A DNA stretch of 64,000 bases from Crocinitomicaceae bacterium (GTDB lineage Bacteria; Bacteroidota; Bacteroidia; Flavobacteriales_D; Crocinitomicaceae). Both the position numbers and the translations under genes were made by a program. The notes below the pieces were generated by a model. That model was given only the letters and a program-made list of their open reading frames with translations, was not told where the DNA came from and did no database searches. Location of the stretch: positions 1 to 64,000 of the forward strand of contig JALQYQ010000017.1 in NCBI GenBank assembly GCA_023262855.1. The letters are read 5' to 3'. The stretch's first letter is position 1. The number at the start of each line of letters is the position of its first letter. Below are positions 1 through 8,197 of this stretch, piece by piece.

Positions 1-400
1 AGTTTTCTTTGTCAACTTTATTAATTACTAATAAAGGTTTTAAACCCATTGAAAGGGCTTTTGCCAAAACGAATCGTGTTTGTGGCATTGGTCCTTCAAA
101 TGCATCAACTAATAAACAAACACCATCAGCCATGTTCAATACACGTTCCACCTCACCTCCGAAATCGGCGTGTCCTGGTGTGTCAATGATGTTAATTTTT
201 GTTCCTTTATAATAAACTGAAACGTTTTTTGAAACGATGGTAATTCCACGCTCGCGCTCTAAATCATTGTTATCCATGATTAGTTCACCAGTTGGACGAT
301 CGCGTTCATTTAAAACGGCTCCAGCTTCAATCATTTTATCTACCAAGGTAGTCTTACCGTGGTCAACGTGTGCAATAATTGCAATGTTTCTGATTTCCAT
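1..400 (-). CDS. typA: Translational GTPase TypA/BipA, N-terminal part (cut by window edge)
   Basis: Only the first 133 codons are present; the gene runs off the left edge. The reading starts at an ATG (398-400) and opens [18 protein letters not shown]. It carries the GTPase signatures in order: P-loop HVDHGKTT, switch I region RERGITI, G3 [11 protein letters not shown] and G4 NKVD. The opening and the spacing fit TypA/BipA rather than EF-G or LepA. TypA is a ribosome-associated translational GTPase involved in ribosome assembly and stress or cold adaptation. It lies 27 bp downstream of the deaD-type helicase on the same strand, so the two are probably co-transcribed, which makes sense as both act on ribosome biogenesis. 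The C-terminal domains cannot be seen. Confidence 0.92.
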   Translation of the reverse strand, partial: MEIRNIAIIAHVDHGKTTLVDKMIEAGAVLNERDRPTGELIMDNNDLERERGITIVSKNVSVYYKGTKINIIDTPGHADFGGEVERVLNMADGVCLLVDAFEGPMPQTRFVLAKALSMGLKPLLVINKVDKEN

Positions 401-427
401 ACAGATTATACGAAATGCTTAATAATT

Positions 428-2386
428 TTATTTTTTGTTGAACGATTTACCGAACGATCTTGGACGACTTCCACCAGCACTACTTCCACCATCTCTGCGC
501 GGAGCTCTATCTCTGTTGAAACTTCCTTCGCGACGTGGACGATCTTCTCTACTTCCAGATTCACTGCGTGTTCCGCGATCTCTTCCTCCATCACGGTCTC
601 TTCCACCATCACGATCTCTTCCAAAACCTCCGTCACGACGATTTCCACCATCACTGTTGCGTGGAGCACGATCTCTGTTCCCTTGGAATTTACCTCCGAA
701 TGAACCACCATCTCTGCGTCCGCCGCCACCGCCACGGTTACCACCTCCGCCAGATTTCGATTTTGTCACTTCAATGCTTACTGAATGACCTTCGTAATCA
801 GCACCATTTACTTTGCTCAAAATGTTATCAGCGAAATCGTTATCCGCTTCAAAGAACGAATACGATGTCATAATATCAATTCTACCAACGTTCGCAGATT
901 TCAATCCTGTAGCATCACATACTAAACGTAATAATCCACCAGGATTTAATCCATCGCGACGACCAATACTAACGAAGAAACGTGTTTTACCACTTTCTGT
1001 TTCATCACCTTTACGGTCACGACGTCTTGTACGATCTTCCATTCCACGATCATCACCTTTTCCTGCCGAAGCATTCAAATCACCTGCACGTTCGTAATAT
1101 TCGATGAAACGATTGAATTCAGTTGAAACGAAATGTTTAATCGCTTCTTCTTTCGACATATTTTCAAATTCAGCCATAATCGTAGGCATAAATTTCTCGA
1201 TGTCTTTTTCGCGTACTTCAGCAGTTGTCACTTTATTAATAAGTTTCATCAACTGAATTTCACAAATCTCTTCAGCATTCGGAACAGTTCCTAATGTGAA
1301 TGTTGTGCGCATTTGCTTTTCAATTGCACGAATTTTACCGCTTTCACGCGTATTGATCAACACCAATGATTCACCTTTACGGCCCGCACGAGCTGTACGA
1401 CCACTTCGGTGAGTATAGTTTTCAATATCGTCTGGTAAATTGTAATTAATTACGTGCGTTATATTATCAATATCCAAACCACGAGCAGCAACGTCAGTTG
1501 CAACCAAAATTTGAATATCTTTTTTACGGAAACGGTCCATCACACGATCACGTTGCACTTGTGATAAATCACCATGTAACGGTTCGGCTGAATAACCTTC
1601 TTTTCCTAATTTTTCAGCAACTGTAGCAGTTTCTTGACGTGTACGACAAAAGATCAATCCATAAATTTCAGGATTAAAATCAATTAAACGTTTTACGGCA
1701 GCATAACGATCTTTCTCTTTCACAACATAATAGATGTGGTCGATGTTTTCGTTACTTTGATTTTTGTGACCAATAGATACCTCTAAAGGATCCGTCATGT
1801 AAGTTTTCGCAATACGCGCAACTTCAGCTGGCATTGTAGCTGAGAACAACCATACGTTTTTCGTATCTGGAGTCGTTTCTAATATCGCATCGATATCTTC
1901 TTTGAATCCCATGTTCAGCATTTCATCAGCTTCATCCAATACGACATACTCAACTTCAGCTAATGAAATAGCTCTTCTGTTGATTAAATCCATTAAACGT
2001 CCTGGTGTTGCTACAATGATTGACGCACCTTTTTTGATGTCGGTCATTTGTCTTCTAATGTCAGTTCCTCCATAAACAGCGACTACAGCCACTTTTAAAT
2101 GTTTGGAAAAACCCTCTAGATCTTTTGCAATTTGCAAGCAGAGTTCACGCGTTGGGCAGATTACCAAGCCTTGCGGCGCTTTTGCGTGATTTTCAATGTT
2201 GTTAATTAATGGTAGACCAAACGCTGCGGTCTTACCTGTTCCTGTTTGAGCTAAACCAACAAAATCGCTATTCTCTCCTAATAAGTAGGGAATGGCTTTT
2301 TCTTGGATCGGAGTAGGTGCTTCAAACCCCAGTTCTTGTAACGACTTCAGCACCTCACTCTTTAGCCCGAGTTCCTCAAATGTCAT
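428..2386 (-). CDS. deaD: DEAD-box RNA helicase (DeaD/CsdA-type) with RGG-rich tail
   Basis: 652 aa. An ATP-dependent RNA helicase, expected to unwind structured RNA during ribosome assembly, mRNA turnover or cold adaptation. Motifs appear in order: Q motif region near residue 25, Walker A AQTGTGKT (46-53), DEAD (151-154), SAT (182-184), and HRSGRTARAGR in the second RecA lobe. Residues about 465-540 look like the DbpA/CsdA RNA-binding domain (FVSIGRRDGLNPGGLLRLVC). The last ~110 residues are low complexity, rich in Gly, Arg and Asp (GGGGNRGGGGGRR, repeated RDRDGG), a typical RNA-binding RGG tail. A -7 box (TACCTTTG on the minus strand, 2409-2416) lies 22 nt before the ATG. typA follows 27 bp downstream. 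The low-complexity tail produces long spurious ORFs in other frames. Confidence 0.95.
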   Translation of the reverse strand: MTFEELGLKSEVLKSLQELGFEAPTPIQEKAIPYLLGENSDFVGLAQTGTGKTAAFGLPLINNIENHAKAPQGLVICPTRELCLQIAKDLEGFSKHLKVAVVAVYGGTDIRRQMTDIKKGASIIVATPGRLMDLINRRAISLAEVEYVVLDEADEMLNMGFKEDIDAILETTPDTKNVWLFSATMPAEVARIAKTYMTDPLEVSIGHKNQSNENIDHIYYVVKEKDRYAAVKRLIDFNPEIYGLIFCRTRQETATVAEKLGKEGYSAEPLHGDLSQVQRDRVMDRFRKKDIQILVATDVAARGLDIDNITHVINYNLPDDIENYTHRSGRTARAGRKGESLVLINTRESGKIRAIEKQMRTTFTLGTVPNAEEICEIQLMKLINKVTTAEVREKDIEKFMPTIMAEFENMSKEEAIKHFVSTEFNRFIEYYERAGDLNASAGKGDDRGMEDRTRRRDRKGDETESGKTRFFVSIGRRDGLNPGGLLRLVCDATGLKSANVGRIDIMTSYSFFEADNDFADNILSKVNGADYEGHSVSIEVTKSKSGGGGNRGGGGGRRDGGSFGGKFQGNRDRAPRNSDGGNRRDGGFGRDRDGGRDRDGGRDRGTRSESGSREDRPRREGSFNRDRAPRRDGGSSAGGSRPRSFGKSFNKK

Positions 2387-2408
2387 TCTATGTATTTAAA
2401 ATTGGGTG

Positions 2409-2416
2409 CAAAGGTA
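2409..2416 (-). promoter_or_regulatory. Bacteroidota -7 box for deaD
   Basis: Minus-strand TACCTTTG matches the Bacteroidota TAnnTTTG consensus and ends 22 nt before the helicase ATG. No clear -33 TTG is seen at 17-23 bp. Confidence 0.5.
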
Positions 2417-2499
2417 CGTATAAAATGAAGAACGACGAAATTTATTTTCGATTAGCCTCAAGTGTTAACAGAAAGATAAGATTGAAAGATGATTAAAAA

Positions 2500-2928
2500 T
2501 CAGTTTTTTACCTCAGTTGTTGCGTTCGTTTCTGAGGCTGGAATTTCAGTTTCAGAAACATTTAATTGCTCATGTGATTGCTCCACACTTGGAATTTCCA
2601 TTGGCGCAGGAGTTGCTGGAATTTGAGAATTTCTTGGAGGTGTAAATTTAACGGCATCCTCCAAATCTGCTGCGTATTGATCCAATGGACGCTGAATGTC
2701 CTGGGAAGTTTCTTGAATCAAACCAGATAGATCTAAATCTTTCTTAATATCGGCACCAGACTTTTTAATTTCAGATTGAAGCTCGTTCGAAGCATCTTTT
2801 ATTTGACGAATGGTTTTGCCCATGGTTTGAGCAATTCCTGGGATACTTTTAGAACCAAAAAATATTAGAATAAACACTAATATTACTAGTACTTCAGAAC
2901 CTGCGATATCGTTTAAAAATAAAAGCAT
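2500..2928 (-). CDS. tatA: Twin-arginine translocase TatA/TatB-like subunit
   Basis: 142 aa. One N-terminal membrane helix (about residues 8-24) is followed by the hallmark Phe-Gly and a Pro-containing hinge (IFFGSKSIPG), an amphipathic helix (IAQTMGKTIRQIKDASNELQSEI), then an acidic, Pro/Glu/Thr-rich tail. This is the TatA/TatB/Hcf106 architecture; such proteins oligomerise with TatC to export folded proteins across the inner membrane. No tatC is in view. The C-terminal tail is longer than a minimal TatA, so TatB cannot be excluded. A good promoter (TTG, 19-bp spacer, TACTTTTG) precedes it, and a terminator for the upstream SDR gene overlaps that promoter. Confidence 0.85.
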   Translation of the reverse strand: MLLFLNDIAGSEVLVILVFILIFFGSKSIPGIAQTMGKTIRQIKDASNELQSEIKKSGADIKKDLDLSGLIQETSQDIQRPLDQYAADLEDAVKFTPPRNSQIPATPAPMEIPSVEQSHEQLNVSETEIPASETNATTEVKN

Positions 2929-2944
2929 CTTATTATTAATTGAG

Positions 2945-2974
2945 CAAAAGTAGTAATAAAAAAAGGTGCTTCAA
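2945..2974 (-). promoter_or_regulatory. Promoter of the tatA-like gene
   Basis: Minus strand: TTG at 2972-2974, 19-bp spacer, TACTTTTG at 2945-2952 (Bacteroidota TTG-N17-23-TAnnTTTG). The box ends 16 nt before the tatA ATG. The -33 element lies in the loop region of the terminator hairpin of the upstream gene. Confidence 0.65.
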
Positions 2975-2986
2975 ATGAAACACCTT
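2958..2986 (-). terminator. Rho-independent terminator of the SDR gene
   Basis: On the minus strand AAGGTG(T)TTC-ATTT-GAA(G)CACCTT is a 6+3 bp hairpin around a single mismatch, followed by a run of T. It begins about 20 bp after the stop of the SDR gene at 3006. Confidence 0.75.
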
Positions 2987-3005
2987 AATTAATTAACGAA
3001 ATTTA

Positions 3006-3782
3006 TCACTTGATGCGTTGCATCTTTTCAATCATCTTTAAAACCATACGTCTTGGTGCAAATGGCAATGTCCAATTAATTGCAAATTTCAAGGCTACAT
3101 CTGTAATTACAATCAATTTTCCTTTTTCCATTCCTTTGTAACCTTTCATCGCTGTTGAACTAGCGCTTGCAGATTTCTCAAATAATCCACTGCCCGACAT
3201 TCCAGCTGCTGATTCAAATCCTGTTTTTACAGGTCCTGGACACAATGCTGTTACTGTAATTTCTTTACCTTGTAACTCGTGTGCAATTCCTTGTGAAAAA
3301 GAAACAACAAAGGCTTTCGTTGCAAAATAAACCGACTGAAGTGGACCAGGCATGAATCCTGCTGTACTTGCTGTGTTTAAAATCTTCCCTGATTTTCGTG
3401 CTACCATCTGAGGAAGAATCAAATGCGTCAATTCTGTCAATGTTACAATGTTCAATTGAATCATGTCCAGTTCTTTCTTTAACTCACGCTCATTGAAATT
3501 TCCATATCCACCCAAACCAGCATTGTTCATCAACACTTCAACTTCAATGTTTTTTGATTGAATAAATTCATACACTTCTTTTGCAGCATGTTGTTGCATT
3601 AAATCGCAAACAAAAACTTCAACTACTACTTTATATGTTTGTTCTAATTCTGATTTAAGTGCTAACAATTCTTCTTCGCGTCTTGCTACCAAAACAAGAT
3701 CTCCATTTTTTGACGCGTGGATGCGTGCTAACTCTTTTCCTATTCCACTGGATGCCCCAGTTATTAATGCTACGTTTTTCAT
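3006..3782 (-). CDS. Short-chain dehydrogenase/reductase (DltE/YqjQ-like SDR)
   Basis: 258 aa classical SDR. The Rossmann nucleotide-binding motif TGASSGIG is at residues 8-15, NNAG near residue 86, and the catalytic Tyr-x-x-x-Lys is in VYFATK. It reduces or oxidises an unknown carbonyl/alcohol substrate with NAD(P)H. The C-terminal ~60 residues, with a basic hydrophobic end (LPFAPRRMVLKMIEKMQRIK), resemble COG0300-type SDRs that associate with lipid metabolism. A TetR regulator lies 86 bp upstream on the same strand and may regulate it. The substrate cannot be told from sequence. Confidence 0.85.
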   Translation of the reverse strand: MKNVALITGASSGIGKELARIHASKNGDLVLVARREEELLALKSELEQTYKVVVEVFVCDLMQQHAAKEVYEFIQSKNIEVEVLMNNAGLGGYGNFNERELKKELDMIQLNIVTLTELTHLILPQMVARKSGKILNTASTAGFMPGPLQSVYFATKAFVVSFSQGIAHELQGKEITVTALCPGPVKTGFESAAGMSGSGLFEKSASASSTAMKGYKGMEKGKLIVITDVALKFAINWTLPFAPRRMVLKMIEKMQRIK

Positions 3783-3792
3783 ACTACTAACA

Positions 3793-3818
3793 ATTCGTGA
3801 TTTGTAATTTGTGATTCC
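3793..3818. repeat. Short heptamer array (GTGATTT family), TetR 3' side
   Basis: About four imperfect 7-bp units (cgtgatt, tgtaatt, tgtgatt) lie in the 86-bp gap between the TetR gene and the SDR gene. Same sequence family as the larger arrays at 4489-4537 and 15813-16027. Confidence 0.6.
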
Positions 3819-3868
3819 TTATTTCAATTTTATATTATCAATTGTCTTTTAGTCCTTTGTCTTAATGT

Positions 3869-4426
3869 CTACTTCTTTATCGCGTCCCAAGCAATTTCAA
3901 ACAAACGACTTTTGTATTCATTATCGGATTGCAATTCAGGGTTAATTCGTAAAAACTTAACAGTTGTATCAACCAAACTCGACATCATCTGAAACAATAA
4001 CAAAGGCGTTAAATGTTTGAATACTTGTTGTTCAATTCCTTTTTCTGCTAATTCAACGCTCATTTGCACGTATTTATGACTCTTTTCAATTTCAACAGAA
4101 TAATAGGGTGAATTTTCAAATTGCAACATAAAATCAAAATCTTCTGGATTCTCCAAGTTCCATTCAACTGCCGCTAGCCAAAGTGTATAAATGCTTTCTT
4201 TCAATGTTGCTCCTTTGTACACTTGACCAAGTGAATACTGAAAAATGCGATCTTTGATATCAAAATACATTGCTTTAATCAAGTCGTCTTTCGTGGGGAA
4301 ATAGTGAAACAAGATTCCATTGCTCACACCAGCCTCTTTTGCGATGCGTGCTGTTGCTGTTCCGTAAAAGCCATTTTCTGAAAACAAGCGCTTTGCCGTG
4401 TGCATTAATTTCGTTCGTTTGTCCAT
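3869..4426 (-). CDS. TetR/AcrR family transcriptional regulator
   Basis: 185 aa. The N-terminal helix-turn-helix is typical of TetR: the segment with TATARIAKEAGVSNGILFHY followed by FPTKDDLIKAMY. The C-terminal ligand-binding domain is divergent and its inducer cannot be predicted. Such repressors usually bind a small hydrophobic ligand and control adjacent genes; here the SDR gene lies just downstream on the same strand. Start is the ATG at 4424-4426. The upstream region holds the heptamer arrays and no obvious promoter. Confidence 0.88.
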   Translation of the reverse strand: MDKRTKLMHTAKRLFSENGFYGTATARIAKEAGVSNGILFHYFPTKDDLIKAMYFDIKDRIFQYSLGQVYKGATLKESIYTLWLAAVEWNLENPEDFDFMLQFENSPYYSVEIEKSHKYVQMSVELAEKGIEQQVFKHLTPLLLFQMMSSLVDTTVKFLRINPELQSDNEYKSRLFEIAWDAIKK

Positions 4427-4488
4427 GCGAATTAATTTGAGGCAAATATAAACAAATTTTACAAACCGACTGATTAGTCAATCTTCTT

Positions 4489-4537
4489 CGGATTCGTGAT
4501 TCGTGATTTGTGATTTGTGATTCGTGATTTGTGATTA
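4489..4537. repeat. Heptamer array, GATTCGT/GATTTGT units
   Basis: Seven consecutive 7-bp units of the form (g/c)tgatt(c/t) with one or two substitutions each. They lie between the TetR gene and the 3' end of the PaaI gene. Confidence 0.85.
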
Positions 4538-4644
4538 CCTACGTGTCCCGATTAATCGGGATAAACTCTACGGCGGTTGTGATTTCCTGGAAGTCGTAGC
4601 CTCCAGCGCAGACAGGGTGATTCCTGATTCGTGATTAAGTAATA

Positions 4645-4732
4645 GAATTATGAATTATGAATTATGAATTATGAATTATGAATTATGAATTATGAATTAT
4701 GAATTATGAATTATGAATTATGAATTATGAAT
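4645..4732. repeat. ATGAATT tandem array, about 12.5 copies
   Basis: Uninterrupted, essentially identical 7-bp units over about 88 bp. The near-perfect identity points to recent slippage expansion. It ends about 10 bp before the stop codon of the PaaI gene. Confidence 0.95.
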
Positions 4733-4741
4733 CACCAATCC

Positions 4742-5197
4742 TCAATTCTCCGCCACGGCGGAGATGTATCCCGCTTTTTCTTTCGGATAGGCATTCAAGG
4801 TTGCAGAAGCTTTCGCAATTAATTCATTCGCTTGATTCAACACTTCTGCTTCTAAAAAGAGGATACGATTTCCTTGTTTAATTAGTTTTGAGCTTGCAGT
4901 CAATTGATCATTTAAAAATGCTGGATTGAAGAAAGTTACTTTCATTTCGATTGTAGAAACTACTTTTCCATCCGAACAAACAGCACTTAACGCTCCTACT
5001 CCAACCGTTGCGTCGAGTAAAGCTGAAATTACCCCACCATGAGCTGCTTTTGGCGTTGCTAAATGTTTTTGTTCAACCACTAAATGATACTCAACCTTGC
5101 CTTTTTCAAGAATCGTAAAGTTCATTCCAAGCGTTTCTCCAAAGCTATTCTGAGCTACATACGCTTTTATTAATGGATGTTGATTTAAAGCGTTCAT
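4742..5197 (-). CDS. PaaI-type hotdog-fold thioesterase
   Basis: 151 aa single hotdog domain. The helix motif HGGVISALLDATVGVGA is characteristic of PaaI/YigI acyl-CoA thioesterases, which hydrolyse aromatic or medium-chain acyl-CoA to free CoA. Its ATG shares one base with the stop codon of the upstream MscS gene (TAATG), so the two are translationally coupled. The last codons (SAVAEN) are read from a GC-rich palindrome that looks like an intergenic repeat, so the natural C-terminus may have been slightly altered by repeat insertion. The exact substrate is unknown. Confidence 0.85.
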   Translation of the reverse strand: MNALNQHPLIKAYVAQNSFGETLGMNFTILEKGKVEYHLVVEQKHLATPKAAHGGVISALLDATVGVGALSAVCSDGKVVSTIEMKVTFFNPAFLNDQLTASSKLIKQGNRILFLEAEVLNQANELIAKASATLNAYPKEKAGYISAVAEN

Positions 5198-6027
5198 TAG
5201 ATTTTGGCAATTGGCGCAGCGGCTGGTGTAGCATTTGGAAAATGAAAACCACTTTCTTTTAATTGTCGGAAAATCGTTTCATTTAAAGAATATAAAACAT
5301 CAGAATGTTCATCTGTCATTGCCCACGCTCTAACAACCAATTGAACCACTCCATTTGAAGAAGATTCTATTCCTATAAAATACTTTGGATCCTTCAAAAT
5401 GCGTTTGTCTGATTTGATAATCGCCTCAATTATTTCACGTGCCTTTGTAATGTCATCTTCAACCGACAAATTGAAAAACGTATCAACTCTTCGCTTATCT
5501 GCTTTGGTGAAATTTGTAATGTTTCCATTCGCAACTGGACCATTCGGAAGAATAATCACTTTGTTATCTGAAGTATACAAATAGGTATTAAAAATCTGAA
5601 TTTCTTTTACTACTCCTTTTTCTCCTTGGGTTAAAATAGTATCACCCACTTTAAATGGTTTCAAAACTAAAATCATGACTCCACCAGCAAAATTGGACAA
5701 GGTTCCTGAAAAGGCCATACCAATTGCCAAACCTGCTGCTCCAAGAATAGCAACAAAGGAAGTCATCTCCACACCTATTTGCGTAATTGCAGTTACAACA
5801 ACTAAAATCTTCAGAACCATCGACACGAAACTGGTTGCAAAGGTTACCAATCCTTCGTCGGTATGACTTTTGCGCAAAATTTTACGCAAGGTTCTAGAAA
5901 GTACTTTCGCCAACCAAAATCCAATGACTAAAATGAGAATACAAATCACTAAATTGGTTCCCATCTTCACCAAGAACTGATTTACATCGGTGTATTTTAT
6001 TCCAAATAATTGCTCAAGTTTATCCAT
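5197..6027 (-). CDS. mscS: Small-conductance mechanosensitive channel (MscS family)
   Basis: 276 aa, close to the size of E. coli MscS. Three N-terminal membrane segments end in the Gly/Ala-rich pore helix TM3 (GAAGLAIGMAFSGTLSNFAG), followed by the beta domain beginning VLKPFKVGD and a C-terminal alpha/beta vestibule. It should open under membrane tension to release osmolytes after hypo-osmotic shock. The gene heads a two-gene unit with the PaaI thioesterase and is divergent from the DUF218 gene. A TAATTTTG box (minus strand, 6043-6050) lies 15 nt before its start. Confidence 0.92.
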   Translation of the reverse strand: MDKLEQLFGIKYTDVNQFLVKMGTNLVICILILVIGFWLAKVLSRTLRKILRKSHTDEGLVTFATSFVSMVLKILVVVTAITQIGVEMTSFVAILGAAGLAIGMAFSGTLSNFAGGVMILVLKPFKVGDTILTQGEKGVVKEIQIFNTYLYTSDNKVIILPNGPVANGNITNFTKADKRRVDTFFNLSVEDDITKAREIIEAIIKSDKRILKDPKYFIGIESSSNGVVQLVVRAWAMTDEHSDVLYSLNETIFRQLKESGFHFPNATPAAAPIAKI

Positions 6028-6042
6028 TGGTTATTTTTTTTA

Positions 6043-6050
6043 CAAAATTA
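6043..6050 (-). promoter_or_regulatory. -7 box for mscS
   Basis: Minus-strand TAATTTTG fits TAnnTTTG and ends 15 nt before the ATG. No -33 element at standard spacing is seen. Confidence 0.4.
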
Positions 6051-6102
6051 ATGCTTCTATTCAAATCTAAAGCGCTTGACTATGAATTCTCAAGAAAGCG
6101 TT

Positions 6103-6110
6103 TAAATTTG
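6103..6110 (+). promoter_or_regulatory. -7 box directly before the DUF218 gene
   Basis: TAAATTTG ends only 4 nt before the ATG at 6115; a TTG at 6076-6078 lies 24 bp upstream. If used, the mRNA would be nearly leaderless. Confidence 0.45.
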
Positions 6111-6114
6111 TTAC

Positions 6115-6882
6115 ATGTTTTTCATTTTATCTAAAGCGCTCGCATTTTTATTCTCTCCATTTGTTTGGTTCATCCTTTGTGTTATAGCCGCTTTTTTCTG
6201 GAAAAATGAACGATGGAGGAAACGTTTTAAGTGGATTGCACTTGGTTTGTTTTTCTTCTTTTCCAATTCCGTGATTTTTTTAGAATTCTGTCGACTTTGG
6301 GAAGTTCATGGAACACCGATATATAAAGTCAAAAATTATGATGTTGGAATTGTGCTCACTGGCATGGGCGAATACAATGCTGACTTAAATGTTGTCAGTT
6401 TACGTCGCGGTGGAGATCGCATTTGGCAAGCAGTGACTTTATACCATAAAGGAAAAGTGAAACAACTTCTAATTACGGGTGATAACGGATATGTGACAGA
6501 ACGTGGTTTGCATGAGGCGAAACAACTCAAAGAAGTTTTGGTCGGTTGGGGAATTCCGGAAAAGGACATCATCACCGAAGAAAAATCGCGCAACACGCAT
6601 GAAAACGCAAGGGAAACACAAAAAATCATCAACCGTTCGTATCCACATTTCAATTCGTTTTTATTAATCACTTCAGGTACACACATGCGAAGAGCGCGCG
6701 CCTGTTTTGCAAAAATCAACATGAAAGTGGATTGTTATTCAACTGATTTATATACTGGTCCAACACGAGGCTATCATTGGGATCAATACATTATCCCTGA
6801 TGTATCTAATTTCGATTGTTGGAATCACTTGACAAAAGAATGGGTTGGCTATGTCGTTTACGATGTGGTTGGCTACATCTGA
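6115..6882 (+). CDS. DUF218/YdcF-SanA family membrane protein
   Basis: 255 aa. Two N-terminal hydrophobic segments (about residues 5-28 and 38-56) anchor a periplasmic DUF218 domain. Family signatures visible are GIVLTGMGEYN, LLITGDNG, the RNTHENA block and the HMRRARACF block. Members (SanA, ElyC, YdcF) influence envelope integrity and peptidoglycan or enterobacterial antigen metabolism, with no firmly known chemistry. A second member of the family is at 42563-43201. The ATG is only 4 nt after a promoter box, and no other start would keep the first membrane helix. Confidence 0.82.
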   Translation: MFFILSKALAFLFSPFVWFILCVIAAFFWKNERWRKRFKWIALGLFFFFSNSVIFLEFCRLWEVHGTPIYKVKNYDVGIVLTGMGEYNADLNVVSLRRGGDRIWQAVTLYHKGKVKQLLITGDNGYVTERGLHEAKQLKEVLVGWGIPEKDIITEEKSRNTHENARETQKIINRSYPHFNSFLLITSGTHMRRARACFAKINMKVDCYSTDLYTGPTRGYHWDQYIIPDVSNFDCWNHLTKEWVGYVVYDVVGYI

Positions 6883-6930
6883 TTCGAAAAAAATGCTTAA
6901 TTTCAATCTTTACTGAAAATAACCAATTTC

Positions 6931-8193
6931 ATGACCACAAGCGCAGACGAAGCAGTAAAAATCATTCGATCAAACGATCACGTTTTCATTCATTCAGCAG
7001 CAGCAACGCCTGCAATCTTGGTTGATGCAATGTCAAAGCGACACTGCGAACTAAAAAATGTCAGCATTTATGCCATGCACACAGAAGGATCAGCTCCCTA
7101 TGCACAATCTGATATGCAAGCATCATTCATCGTGAAGCCATTTTTTGTTGGACAGAATATTCGTGAAAACATTCAAAACAATCGCGGCAGTTACATCCCT
7201 ATCTTTTTGAGTGAAGCACCTCTGTTGTTTCGTAAAGGCATCATTCCAATTGATGTAGCACTTATTTCTGTTTCACCACCTGATCAACATGGTTTTTGTT
7301 CTTTAGGTACTTCGGTCGATATTTCGTTGGCAGCCGTTCAATCGGCAAAAGTTGTCATTGCTCAAATCAACAAACATGTTCCTCGCACGCATGGCGATGG
7401 ATTTATTCATATTTCAAAAATTCACTTTTCTGTAGAACACGATTGCGAGTTACCTCAAATGAAGGAACACGCAATTAGCCATGAAGAACATTTGATTGGC
7501 CAAAATTGTGCGAACTTAATTGAGAATGGCGCAACACTTCAAATGGGTATCGGTTCGATTCCAAATGCTGTATTGAATTGCTTAACGCATCACCAAAACC
7601 TAGGTATTCATACAGAAATGTTTTCGGATGGAATTTTACCGCTCATTGAAAAAGGTGTGATTAACGGTTCAAAAAAAGCCATTCGCCCAAATGAAATTGT
7701 TGCTTCTTTTGCCGTTGGAACTCGCAAGTTATTTGATTTCATGGACAACAATCCAATGGTCAAAATGTTAGATTTTTCTTGGGTCAATAGCGTTGAAATC
7801 ATTCGTAAAAATCCAAAAGTAACTGCCATTAATTCTGCAATAGAAATTGATTTAACAGGACAAGTTTGTGCTGATTCCATCGGTTCGAAAATCTTTTCAG
7901 GTGTTGGAGGTCAAATGGATTTTATTCGTGGCGCTTCACTTTCAGAAGGCGGAAAACCGATTATTGCGATTACATCAACCACAAAAAATGGGGTTTCGAA
8001 GATTGTTCCAACCTTAAAAGAAGGAGCTGGTGTTGTTACCACGCGAGCACACATACATTGGGTTGTTACGGAATATGGAGCCGTTAATTTATATGGAAAA
8101 ACCATTCACGAACGGGCAGAATTATTGATTAGCATTGCACATCCCGACCATCGAAAAGCGCTTTGGGATTCCTTCTTCACTTTCCGAAATTGA
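6931..8193 (+). CDS. Acetyl-CoA hydrolase/transferase family (4-hydroxybutyrate CoA-transferase-like)
   Basis: 420 aa, the usual length for the Cat1/Cat2 family. Both CoA-transferase halves are present. The N-terminal half has SVSPPDQHGFCSLGTSVD. The C-terminal half has GQVCADSIG, FSGVGGQMDFIRGA and the conserved VTEYGAVNL, whose Glu is the expected catalytic residue that forms the CoA thioester. The enzyme exchanges CoA between acetyl-CoA and a short carboxylic acid (acetate, butyrate, 4-hydroxybutyrate or succinate) or hydrolyses it. It lies 48 bp after the DUF218 gene on the same strand. The acceptor acid cannot be told from sequence. Confidence 0.9.
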   Translation: MTTSADEAVKIIRSNDHVFIHSAAATPAILVDAMSKRHCELKNVSIYAMHTEGSAPYAQSDMQASFIVKPFFVGQNIRENIQNNRGSYIPIFLSEAPLLFRKGIIPIDVALISVSPPDQHGFCSLGTSVDISLAAVQSAKVVIAQINKHVPRTHGDGFIHISKIHFSVEHDCELPQMKEHAISHEEHLIGQNCANLIENGATLQMGIGSIPNAVLNCLTHHQNLGIHTEMFSDGILPLIEKGVINGSKKAIRPNEIVASFAVGTRKLFDFMDNNPMVKMLDFSWVNSVEIIRKNPKVTAINSAIEIDLTGQVCADSIGSKIFSGVGGQMDFIRGASLSEGGKPIIAITSTTKNGVSKIVPTLKEGAGVVTTRAHIHWVVTEYGAVNLYGKTIHERAELLISIAHPDHRKALWDSFFTFRN

Positions 8194-8197
8194 TCCT

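Larger units (their letters stand above)
4427..4741. other. Intergenic region filled with short tandem repeats
   Basis: This 315-bp gap has no gene. It contains a GTGATTT heptamer array (4489-4537), a perfect palindrome CCCGATTAATCGGG (4547-4560), a G+C-richer insert (about 4581-4618) and a near-perfect ATGAATT array (4645-4732). A GC-rich hairpin, CTCCGCC-AC-GGCGGAG (4749-4764), sits in the last codons of the neighbouring PaaI gene. Confidence 0.85.

Noticed and set aside
406..744. Glu/Val-rich or Ser/Thr-rich ORFs opposite and beside the helicase tail
   Set aside because: They are frame shadows of the low-complexity RGG-coding sequence and lack homology-like motifs.
8135..8197. Upstream ATG for the TPR phosphatase
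   Set aside because: It lies inside the CoA-transferase gene, and the ATG at 8198 gives a proper signal peptide.
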